The notes below the pieces were generated by a model. That model was not told the origin of the DNA. It searched no databases and was given only the letters and a program-made list of their open reading frames with translations. 55,514 bases of DNA from Synechococcus sp. AG-683-C23 (GTDB lineage Bacteria; Cyanobacteriota; Cyanobacteriia; PCC-6307; Cyanobiaceae), in NCBI GenBank assembly GCA_003208835.1, contig QCVD01000010.1:1-55514 (forward strand). Reading direction: 5' to 3'. The position numbers were made by a program, and so were the translations under genes. This document shows, piece by piece, positions 18,252 to 26,578 of the stretch (position 1 is its first letter; every line of letters starts with the position of its first letter).

Positions 18252-20114
18252 TTAGGTGGCAACTCCCGCTGCGACGCGGACTAGGCGGACAACTCCCCGT
18301 TCGGCCAAACCTTGAGCGACTTGGAAACCCATGCGGCGCGCATCGGGTTCTTTGAACACCCTTGGCATGCGCTTTAGAACGAGATCGGGTGTGAATCCTG
18401 GTAGAGATTGCAATACAGCAATGAGTTCACGAACTGGCTCTATTTGCATGAACGGATCGATTGATCCTGCATAGGTCGTCGATGACATCCCTACAGGTTG
18501 AAGCCCTCTCGGGAGTTGTCGTCCAAGACGTTGCATGGTTGACCAACCCAAAGCGTCAAGGCGATCAACCGCTGCCTCTACCAGTTGATTGCGTAGTAAT
18601 CCAGCCTTTGGCGAAAAGAGGAAATCAAGTACTTGATCCAACAATGTGTCGAGGTCGAGCTGAGCTTGACTGGCAGCACTGGACACTAAATTTTCAAGTC
18701 GGCTCCAACGGAATGCATCGCCGTCAAAAAGCATCTCTTTAAGACTCTGACGCAGCTGTGGATCTGGATCTTCCATAAGCCGTCGTGCGAAATAGGGGTA
18801 GGCGGCGCCCAGGATTTTGAATTCAGGATCCACACTCAGAGCAATTCCCTCCAAGGTCACAAGTGAGCGAATGATTAGGGCGTAATAAGGGGGGACTCTG
18901 AAAGGAAATTTGTACATCACGCCAGACATATCGTCGGTTACTGCTTTGAAATCCATGCGGTTCACACCAGCTTGGAGGGCCTCACTAAAAACTTTTTCAA
19001 AAGCTGGAACAATTGGTTCGAGATTGACATCTTCTGCCAAAAATCCAAGGGTGACAAAATCTTTTGATAGCCGTCCAAAATTCCTATTGACTAAGTGAAC
19101 AACAGCTTGGATTAAGCCGGTGCGTGACTCACGGCTCACTTCACTCATCATTCCGAAGTCGAGATAGCAAAGCCTTCCATCTTTCATTGCGAGAAGATTG
19201 CCTGGGTGGGGATCCGCATGGAAAAATCCATGTTCCAGAAGTTGCTGAAGACTGCAATTCACTCCCACCTCAACCATGTCGTCGGGATCAATGCCCATCT
19301 CACGCACCCCTTCAAGGTTGGTGAGTTTGACGCCGTCGATCCATTCCATTGTTAGAACTCGACGACTGGTGGCTTCGTGATAAATAATGGGGACAGCAAT
19401 ACGAGGGTTGTGTTGATGTAAAACCCCAAACTTTTCAGCATTATTGGCTTCATTGATGTAATCCATTTCTTCGAACACCCGTTTGCCAAGCTCATCGATT
19501 AAGGCAACAAGGTCACTACGTATTAGACCGATATTTTTGTTGAGCCAGGAAGCAATATTTCTAACAATGTAAAGATCAAGCGTGATCTGCTCGCGCAGTC
19601 CAGGGCGTTGAACTTTGACCGCTACTTTTTGACCACTTTTCAGGATCCCCTTGTGCACTTGACCAAGGGAAGCTGCTGAGATTGGATCACGATCCAATTG
19701 CTCATAAAAGTCCTCGACCTGCCCTCCAAGGTCTTCCTCGATGCACGCCATCGCCAGTTCACTGTCGAAGCCCGGCAATTGATCTTGAAGTTGGGCTAGC
19801 TCCTCTAAAAGCAGCGGAGGAATGATGTCTGGACGCGTCGACAAGGCTTGCCCGGCTTTGATGAAGGCTGGGCCGAGATCCACCAATAATTCGGCGCATT
19901 CTTTGGCGCGCGATCTCGCCCGCGTTTCGTCTTTAAGCAGTTGGAACAACCAGTCGAAAGTCACTCCAAAGAGCAAGAGGCCGATGGGAACCAATGTTTG
20001 CCACACCCGCCGTATCAAGCGTTGAGGGTGGCCTGCATAGATCCGCGTAATGGCGGCAGGGTCGTACTCGAGCAGACCAGCTGCCTCGATGAAATCCCCA
20101 AGTTCCTCCGCCAT
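18252..20114 (-). CDS. ABC1/UbiB-family atypical kinase
   Basis: A 620-residue member of the ABC1/ADCK/UbiB kinase-like family. In chloroplasts and cyanobacteria this family is tied to prenylquinone and tocopherol metabolism and thylakoid stability. The family-specific KxGQ motif appears as AFIKAGQALSTRPD and the AASLGQVHKG segment stands for the glycine-rich loop. The nucleotide-binding lysine is in VAVKVQRPG, the catalytic loop is HGFFHADPHPGNLL, and the metal motif is LDFGMMSE. A hydrophobic segment around residues 38-58 could associate with the membrane. ATG is at 20114; recN diverges upstream with a 76-base gap. Confidence 0.93.
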   Translation of the reverse strand: MAEELGDFIEAAGLLEYDPAAITRIYAGHPQRLIRRVWQTLVPIGLLLFGVTFDWLFQLLKDETRARSRAKECAELLVDLGPAFIKAGQALSTRPDIIPPLLLEELAQLQDQLPGFDSELAMACIEEDLGGQVEDFYEQLDRDPISAASLGQVHKGILKSGQKVAVKVQRPGLREQITLDLYIVRNIASWLNKNIGLIRSDLVALIDELGKRVFEEMDYINEANNAEKFGVLHQHNPRIAVPIIYHEATSRRVLTMEWIDGVKLTNLEGVREMGIDPDDMVEVGVNCSLQQLLEHGFFHADPHPGNLLAMKDGRLCYLDFGMMSEVSRESRTGLIQAVVHLVNRNFGRLSKDFVTLGFLAEDVNLEPIVPAFEKVFSEALQAGVNRMDFKAVTDDMSGVMYKFPFRVPPYYALIIRSLVTLEGIALSVDPEFKILGAAYPYFARRLMEDPDPQLRQSLKEMLFDGDAFRWSRLENLVSSAASQAQLDLDTLLDQVLDFLFSPKAGLLRNQLVEAAVDRLDALGWSTMQRLGRQLPRGLQPVGMSSTTYAGSIDPFMQIEPVRELIAVLQSLPGFTPDLVLKRMPRVFKEPDARRMGFQVAQGLAERGVVRLVRVAAGVAT

Positions 20115-20190
20115 TGTTTTGGGCTTGTAATGCTCCCCTTCTAAACGAACTGCATCGCCGCTACGTTCGAATTCACCACCGGTGCTGGTT

Positions 20191-21879
20191 GTGCTGACCG
20201 GTCTTCAACTCAACAACATTGCTCTGATCGACAGCCTGGAGCTGGATTTTTGTGGTGGTTTCACTGTGCTCACAGGCGAAACCGGAGCCGGAAAATCAAT
20301 TCTTTTGGATGCCCTTGATGCGGTTTTAGGTGGGGCTCAGGGAGCGAATGGCCTTCGATTGCTCCGCAGTGGCTGCGACCGTGCTCAGATTGAGGCAAGT
20401 TTCAATCCGTCCGATCAAGTTCGTCAGTGGCTTTTGGAAGCCGACATCGACTGCGACGACGACGACGAGTTGCTCCTGAGTCGTGAATGGAAGCGTCAAG
20501 ACGAGACCCGTTTTTCAAGTCGGTCTCGTCTGAATGGAATTTCAGTGAATCGCCAGCAGCTTTTGGAGTTGCGGCCACTGTTGATTGATCTAACCGTTCA
20601 AGGACAAACGCAGCAGCTCTACCGGCCTGGTCAGCAGCGCCGTTGGCTGGATCAACTGGGTGGGGCTGCTCTCGCAGAACGATTGGACTCGACGAGGACG
20701 ACATGGCAGCGGTGGAAGGCCGCGGCCATGGCTCTCCAAACCTCTGAACAGGAACGACAACGATTTGAGCAAGAGCGATCGGAACAAGAGGAATTGTTGA
20801 ACCTTCTTGAGAACGCTGAACTTGATGACCCAGCTGAGGACGGTTTGCTCGAACAGGAACAGGACCGTTTGGTTCACGGCGTGAGGCTGCAGGAGGGTTT
20901 GGGTCTGCTCTTTGGTCGTTTGCGGGATGGGGCAGAACAAGCACCCTCGTTGCAGGAGCACTTCGCAGTGGCCATTCAGGAGTTGCAGGCCATGAGCCAA
21001 TTGGATGGTTCCGTGCAGCCGTTGTGCGATCAGGCCTTGGACTTGGAGGCTGGTATCAACGACCTACTGCAATCTCTTGACCACTACTCCCGCACTCTGG
21101 ATAGCAATCCTGAACGACTCAGCTCGATTCAAGAGCGACTTGCCGACTTGAAACGTTTGCAACGACGCCATGGTCTTGATTTGGCGGGTTTGATTGAACG
21201 CCGTGATTACTTGCGTCTCGTTTTGGACGAGGGTGGAGCTGCAGCCGATCTTGATCGGTTGCGTTTGGCCGAAGAGTTAGCCCGTGCCGACCGGGATGAG
21301 GCCAATGCTCAGTTGCATGCTGCCCGTCTTATGGCTGCCGACTCCCTCGAAGCGTCGTTGCTTGAGTTGCTCCCTCCAATGGGGTTAGCCAATGTCCGTT
21401 TTCAGGTGGAGTTATCGGAATCAGAGCCAGCGGACCATGGCGCTGATGCCATTTGTTTTCTCTTCTCCGCAAATCCAGGCCAGCCGCTAGCCCCTTTGCA
21501 GGACGTTGCATCGGGCGGTGAGATGTCGCGTTTTCTGCTGGCTTTGAAGACCACGCTTGCCACTGTCGATGGATCGAGCACCTTGCTTTTCGATGAAATT
21601 GATGCCGGTGTCAGCGGTCGGGTAAGCGGGGCGATGGCGGAGTTGCTTCATGTCTTATCTCAGAGTCGTCAGGTGTTTTGCGTCACCCATCAGCCCTTGG
21701 TGGCAGCCGTGGCGGATCATCACTTCCGCGTCTCCAAACATGTCGATGCTGGGGTCACCCATTCGCGAGTGTCCCAACTGCGGGACATCCAACAGCGCCG
21801 TCAGGAACTAGCGGATTTGGCAGGTGGTGAACAAGCTGATGCCTATGCAGCCAGCTTGCTGGCCCAAAAAACAGCCTGA
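20191..21879 (+). CDS. recN: DNA repair protein RecN
   Basis: An SMC-like ATPase for double-strand-break repair, about 562 residues. Walker A is GETGAGKS, the signature is ASGGEMSRFLLALK, and Walker B is LLFDEIDAGVSG. Between them lie helical, glutamate-rich coiled-coil arms (about residues 165-370). The C-terminal QVFCVTHQPLVAAVADHHF is typical of RecN. The start is a GTG: GTG 20191 gives V-L-T-G-L as expected of homologs, while GTG 20182 is three codons longer. No ATG is available. It is followed by uvrA after 45 bases, forming a repair pair on the same strand. I found no clear LexA-type palindrome upstream. Confidence 0.96.
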   Translation: MLTGLQLNNIALIDSLELDFCGGFTVLTGETGAGKSILLDALDAVLGGAQGANGLRLLRSGCDRAQIEASFNPSDQVRQWLLEADIDCDDDDELLLSREWKRQDETRFSSRSRLNGISVNRQQLLELRPLLIDLTVQGQTQQLYRPGQQRRWLDQLGGAALAERLDSTRTTWQRWKAAAMALQTSEQERQRFEQERSEQEELLNLLENAELDDPAEDGLLEQEQDRLVHGVRLQEGLGLLFGRLRDGAEQAPSLQEHFAVAIQELQAMSQLDGSVQPLCDQALDLEAGINDLLQSLDHYSRTLDSNPERLSSIQERLADLKRLQRRHGLDLAGLIERRDYLRLVLDEGGAAADLDRLRLAEELARADRDEANAQLHAARLMAADSLEASLLELLPPMGLANVRFQVELSESEPADHGADAICFLFSANPGQPLAPLQDVASGGEMSRFLLALKTTLATVDGSSTLLFDEIDAGVSGRVSGAMAELLHVLSQSRQVFCVTHQPLVAAVADHHFRVSKHVDAGVTHSRVSQLRDIQQRRQELADLAGGEQADAYAASLLAQKTA

Positions 21880-21924
21880 ACCGGCAGGTTGTAACTAGGA
21901 TCACGTGCTTTCGAACAGGCACTC

Positions 21925-24897
21925 ATGGTGCGAGCTGCTGCCAAGAGTGCCGATGGGTCCGATCCAGTGAGTCTGGCGGGTGGAAATCTTGAAGATGTGA
22001 TTCGGGTGCGGGGTGCTCGCCAGCACAATCTCAAAAACGTCGACGTCACCATTCCGCGTAACAAGCTGGTGGTGTTCACCGGGGTGAGTGGAAGCGGTAA
22101 GAGCTCCTTGGCGTTCGACACAATTTTTGCTGAGGGTCAGCGGCGTTATGTCGAAAGCCTGTCGGCGTATGCACGCCAGTTCCTGGGCCAGGTGGATAAG
22201 CCTGATGTCGATGCCATTGAAGGTTTGTCTCCGGCGATTTCGATTGATCAGAAATCAACGAGCCATAACCCCCGTTCCACGGTTGGCACCGTTACCGAAA
22301 TCCAGGATTACCTCCGACTTTTGTTTGGTCGGGCGGGTGAGCCGCATTGTCCCCAGTGCGACCGGTCGATTCGACCTCAGAGCATTGATGAGATGGTGGA
22401 TCAAATCCTCCTGTTGCCAGAGGAGACGCGTTATCAGCTGTTGGCTCCCGTTGTTCGCGGCAAAAAGGGCACCCACACCAAATTGATCAGCGGGCTTGCC
22501 GCTGAAGGATTTGCCCGCGTTCGCATCGACGGTGAAGTGCGGGAACTTGCCGACAATATTGAGTTGGACAAGAACCACAGCCACAACATTGAAGTGGTGG
22601 TGGATCGCCTGGTGGCTCGTGAAGGCATCCAGGAACGGCTTACCGATTCCTTACGCACTGCCTTGAAGCGCGGGGATGGCTTGGCCTTGGTGGAGGTCGT
22701 TCCAAAGAAAGATGAGGAGCTTCCGGATGGCGTTGATCGGGAACGCCTTTATTCCGAAAACTTTGCCTGTCCTGTTCACGGCGCTGTGATGGAGGAATTG
22801 TCTCCGCGGTTGTTTTCTTTCAACAGTCCTTACGGCGCTTGTGAGGTCTGTCACGGGATTGGCCACCTACGTAAGTTCACCTCCGATCGTGTTGTTCCAG
22901 ATCCAACCCAGCCGGTGTATGCGGCCGTTGCACCTTGGGCTGAAAAAGACAACAGCTATTACTTCTCGCTTCTGTATTCCGTTGGTGAAGCTTTTGGCTT
23001 TGAAATTAAAACTCCTTGGAAAGATTTAACTGATGAGCAGAGAGATATACTTCTCAATGGTAGTAGTGAACCAATTCTTATTCAGGCTGATAGCCGATAT
23101 CAGAAAGGTAAGCCCGGATATACACGTCCTTTCGAAGGCATTCTGCCTATCTTGGAGCGTCAACTTCGCGACGTTAGTGGTGAAGCTCAGCGCCAAAAAC
23201 TAGAAAAATATCTTGAACTTGTTCCCTGCAAGTCTTGCGCAGGTAAGCGTTTGCGTCCGGAGGCTCTCGCCGTCAAAGTCGGTCCTTTCCGAATCCCCGA
23301 GCTCACATCAGTCAGTGTTGGACAAACCTTAGACAGAATTGAACATCTGATGGGTGTCGGCACCCATGAAGGTTCAGAACCCTTACTCAATTCTCGTCAG
23401 ATCCAAATTGGTGATCTGGTGCTTCGAGAAATTCGGCTCCGACTTCGTTTCCTTCTCGATGTGGGTTTGGATTATCTAAGCCTTGACCGTCCGGCGATGA
23501 CGCTCTCCGGTGGTGAAGCCCAGAGGATTCGTTTGGCCACGCAGATTGGGGCTGGTCTTACTGGGGTTCTTTATGTGCTCGATGAGCCGAGTATTGGCCT
23601 TCATCAGCGCGATAATGACCGTTTGTTGAACACCCTTAGGCGCCTACGAGACCTTGGAAACACATTGGTTGTTGTGGAACACGATGAAGACACCATCCGT
23701 GCTGCAGATCACTTAGTCGATATTGGTCCCGGGGCGGGAATTCATGGGGGTCACATTGTTGCTGAGGGTTCTTTTGATGATTTGCTCAACAGCGAAGAGT
23801 CTCTGACAGGGGCTTATCTCAGTGGTCGGCGATCCATTCCCACACCGGTAGACCGTCGTGAGGAGGGAACAAGACGGCTGCAGTTGATTGATTGCAATCG
23901 CAACAACCTGAAAAATCTCAGCGTTGATTTCCCGCTTGGCCGTCTGGTTTCTGTGACTGGCGTAAGTGGTAGCGGAAAGAGCACACTTGTGAACGAATTG
24001 TTGCATCCTGCCCTCGAAAATGGACTTGGTTTGAAAGTTCCCTTCCCTACAGGGTTAGGTGAACTACGTGGAATTAAATCGATCGACAAAGTAATTATTA
24101 TCGATCAAAGCCCAATTGGACGGACTCCCAGATCAAACCCTGCCACATATACCGGAGCCTTTGATCCAATCCGACAAATTTTTGCTGCCACAGTTGAAGC
24201 AAAAGCCCGTGGATATCAGGTTGGTCAATTTAGCTTTAACGTTAAAGGTGGTCGTTGTGAATCCTGTCGAGGACAGGGTGTAAATGTTATTGAAATGAAT
24301 TTTCTTCCAGACGTTTATGTTCAATGTGATGTCTGTAAAGGCGCTCGCTTTAATCGTGAAACTCTTCAGGTGAAATATAAAGGTCATACCATTGCTGATG
24401 TGCTTCAGATGACAGTTGAGCAAGCTGCTGAAGTGTTTTCTGCCATTCCTCAAGCATCTGATCGCTTGCGCACATTGGTGGATGTTGGTCTTGGATATGT
24501 CAAGCTCGGCCAACCCGCTCCGACGTTGTCTGGAGGTGAGGCTCAGAGGGTTAAGTTGGCGACAGAGTTATCCCGTCGGGCGACAGGAAAAACGCTTTAT
24601 TTAATCGATGAACCAACCACGGGATTGAGCTTTTATGACGTACATAAACTGATGGATGTCATGCAACGCCTTGTTGATAAAGGCAACTCAATTATTTGTA
24701 TTGAGCACAATCTTGATGTGATTCGATGTAGCGATTGGGTCATTGACCTTGGACCTGAAGGTGGTGATCGTGGAGGTGAACTTCTCGTGACTGGAACGCC
24801 AGAGCAGGTGGCTCAACATCAGAGCAGTCACACTGGTCGCTATCTCAGCCATGTGCTCGAGCAGCACCCTCCTCAAGTTCCGGCCGAAGCCGCTTGA
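21925..24897 (+). CDS. uvrA: excinuclease ABC subunit A
   Basis: The 990-residue damage-recognition ATPase of nucleotide excision repair. It has two ABC cassettes: Walker A GVSGSGKSSLAF and signature LSGGEAQRIRLA in the first, GVSGSGKSTLVN and LSGGEAQRVKLA in the second. The C-terminal zinc module is complete (CESCRGQG ... CDVCKGARF). The first zinc module reads CPVHGAVMEELSPR...CEVCHGIG, with His in place of the second Cys. From about base 22980 to 24720 the codon choice turns distinctly AT-rich compared with the first third of the gene. A moderate hairpin follows the stop. Confidence 0.97.
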   Translation: MVRAAAKSADGSDPVSLAGGNLEDVIRVRGARQHNLKNVDVTIPRNKLVVFTGVSGSGKSSLAFDTIFAEGQRRYVESLSAYARQFLGQVDKPDVDAIEGLSPAISIDQKSTSHNPRSTVGTVTEIQDYLRLLFGRAGEPHCPQCDRSIRPQSIDEMVDQILLLPEETRYQLLAPVVRGKKGTHTKLISGLAAEGFARVRIDGEVRELADNIELDKNHSHNIEVVVDRLVAREGIQERLTDSLRTALKRGDGLALVEVVPKKDEELPDGVDRERLYSENFACPVHGAVMEELSPRLFSFNSPYGACEVCHGIGHLRKFTSDRVVPDPTQPVYAAVAPWAEKDNSYYFSLLYSVGEAFGFEIKTPWKDLTDEQRDILLNGSSEPILIQADSRYQKGKPGYTRPFEGILPILERQLRDVSGEAQRQKLEKYLELVPCKSCAGKRLRPEALAVKVGPFRIPELTSVSVGQTLDRIEHLMGVGTHEGSEPLLNSRQIQIGDLVLREIRLRLRFLLDVGLDYLSLDRPAMTLSGGEAQRIRLATQIGAGLTGVLYVLDEPSIGLHQRDNDRLLNTLRRLRDLGNTLVVVEHDEDTIRAADHLVDIGPGAGIHGGHIVAEGSFDDLLNSEESLTGAYLSGRRSIPTPVDRREEGTRRLQLIDCNRNNLKNLSVDFPLGRLVSVTGVSGSGKSTLVNELLHPALENGLGLKVPFPTGLGELRGIKSIDKVIIIDQSPIGRTPRSNPATYTGAFDPIRQIFAATVEAKARGYQVGQFSFNVKGGRCESCRGQGVNVIEMNFLPDVYVQCDVCKGARFNRETLQVKYKGHTIADVLQMTVEQAAEVFSAIPQASDRLRTLVDVGLGYVKLGQPAPTLSGGEAQRVKLATELSRRATGKTLYLIDEPTTGLSFYDVHKLMDVMQRLVDKGNSIICIEHNLDVIRCSDWVIDLGPEGGDRGGELLVTGTPEQVAQHQSSHTGRYLSHVLEQHPPQVPAEAA

Positions 24898-24921
24898 TAT
24901 CACTCATGGGTCAATTTTATC

Positions 24922-24944
24922 GCTGCTCTGACCGGAGCGGCTTT
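24922..24944 (+). terminator. possible terminator after uvrA
   Basis: GCTGCTC (24922-24928) and GAGCGGC (24935-24941) can pair over a six-base loop with one G-U, followed by a short T-rich stretch (ttt at 24942-24944). It lies 25 bases past the uvrA stop. The U-tract is short, so efficiency is uncertain. Confidence 0.45.
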
Positions 24945-24949
24945 GTCTG

Positions 24950-26380
24950 TTAATTCCAGTTCGTCCCGAGCTCTTGAGCGGCTTGTGTGTCGTCTTTTTT
25001 CTGGAGAACAGCCTCGCGATCAACCTGGTCGATCTTCGGTCGATATCTGAACTGATTCGACAAAGCCCTGATTTGGCAGACCTTCAGATGTCCGGTGAAA
25101 GCCGAGTGTTCGAGTTGGTTGAAAAGGTGTTTCTTGCTCCGCTTCCTGTGGAAACCAAGGTATTTTTGAAAGGATTCACTAGCCAGCCTTGGCTGGAACA
25201 AGCCCTATAGGCGGCAACTGCACTTGTGGAGCTGGAGGCGATTGCCCCAGATTCCAGTAGCCGCATGTTTGCGGATGCTCTTGTTTCGGCTGAAAGCATT
25301 GATTAGCCCAATGTTCTTGGCTTTCTGAGGTCGATGCCTGGGGAGCAGCATCGATTGATCTTTCTAAGGTTGCTGATGCCGCAAATCGCTTAAAAACCAA
25401 CTTGGAGTACGGAGTTGCTTTGGTGCAGGCCACTGAAGCTGCATCCGTCACTTCAGCTTTAAGGGAACTGTTGCGAGGGGGTTGGAGTCGTGAGGAACGG
25501 CGCCTTTCGGTGGACCACCGACCACAACTGTTACGACTGCCTGTGTTGAGACCCCTGGCAACGAACTCGGTCGATTGGCGGTGATTTCCCATGGTTTGTG
25601 GGACGACCCGGAATCGTTTGAGAGTTGGGGATAACTGCTGGCTGCTAACGGATATACCATTCTTTTGCCCGATCACCCCGGCAGTAACTTCAGTGAATAG
25701 CAATCGATTTTGACTGGCGATAGCCCGCCCCCAGGTCCCGAAGAATTGCGCATGCGTCCCTTAGATGTTTCCGCTTTTTTGGATGCTGTGCGAGATGGTC
25801 GTCTCCTTTCAGGACATTCGCTCGACATCAATTCTGTGGCCATTCCTGGGGCGTGAAGACATCGCTTCAGATCGCTGGTTTCCGGCCCAAAGAGAACAAT
25901 TTACGGACGCGTTGTGTTGATCTGAAGCACCCTGAACGCAACATCAGCAGGGTCTTGCAATGCAGTTGGCTCTCTGGTGTTGAACAAGCCGCCGCTCTAG
26001 ACCCTCGGATTCAAGCTGTCGTGACTGTTAGTCCGCTATTGCGGTTGCTGTTTGATCCCACCAGTTCCAAAAAATTATTGGTTTTCAAAGTTTTGCCCGT
26101 AAGTGAAACGAGGGATTGGGTTGTTCCCTCGGGTCCTGAAGCGATTTCACCAATGCGCGAAACCGGTTCCGTTCAAATGAGACATAGTCTTGTGCTGGTG
26201 AAAGGAGCTGACCATTTCAACTTGCGGAGTTTTCATGTAGAAGAGGTTCCAGCACTGATCGGGCCTGTGATTTTGGCCTGGCTGAACGAACAGCTTGGAG
26301 TGGATAGTTCCATCACATTTCCCGGAGGTAGACGGGGTGACACCCAGGGACGGTTGGTGGATGTGAGTACCAGTCTCTGA
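24950..26380 (+). pseudogene. decayed DUF1400-alpha/beta-hydrolase gene
   Basis: The remains of a roughly 470-residue cyanobacterial hydrolase. The DUF1400 part is readable at 25019-25320 (AINLVDLRSISELIRQSPDL, VFLAPLPVETKVFLKGF, LGFLRSMPGEQHR). Then come a linker, the hydrolase core (LAVISHGLWDDPESFESWG, LLAANGYTILLPDHPGS, PEELRMRPLDVSAFLDAV), the nucleophile elbow GHSWG near 25840-25855, and the histidine region VKGADHFNLRSF. In-frame stops occur near 25208, 25304, 25391, 25632 and 25697. Frame changes occur near 25350, 25560 and 25840. No full product is possible. Coordinates of the 5' end are approximate. The intact stand-alone DUF1400 gene at 17646 is a related domain. Confidence 0.85.
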
Positions 26381-26578
26381 AAGGAGGGTGCTTTACAAAC
26401 CATCGTGTGGTTCGATTCGATGCATCCGTCTTGTTCCCAGTATTGACAAGCGATTAGGGGGCTTTGCCGGTTGTTTCTCAACCTTCTAACGTTTATTTCA
26501 TTTTTCAATCCTTTTTCTTCCCTTAAAGAAATCAAACGGCGTTACTTATCGCTCGTTTGTTAATTGGGACTGCAGGGA

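Noticed and set aside
24974-25210. A 78-codon frame after uvrA as a separate small gene
   Set aside because: It continues in sense through later stops as the DUF1400 domain of the decayed hydrolase, so it is a pseudogene fragment.
26381-26578. Functional promoter of sps
   Set aside because: A TTGACA word occurs at about 26441, but there is no convincing paired -10 and the gene is decayed, so no claim is made.
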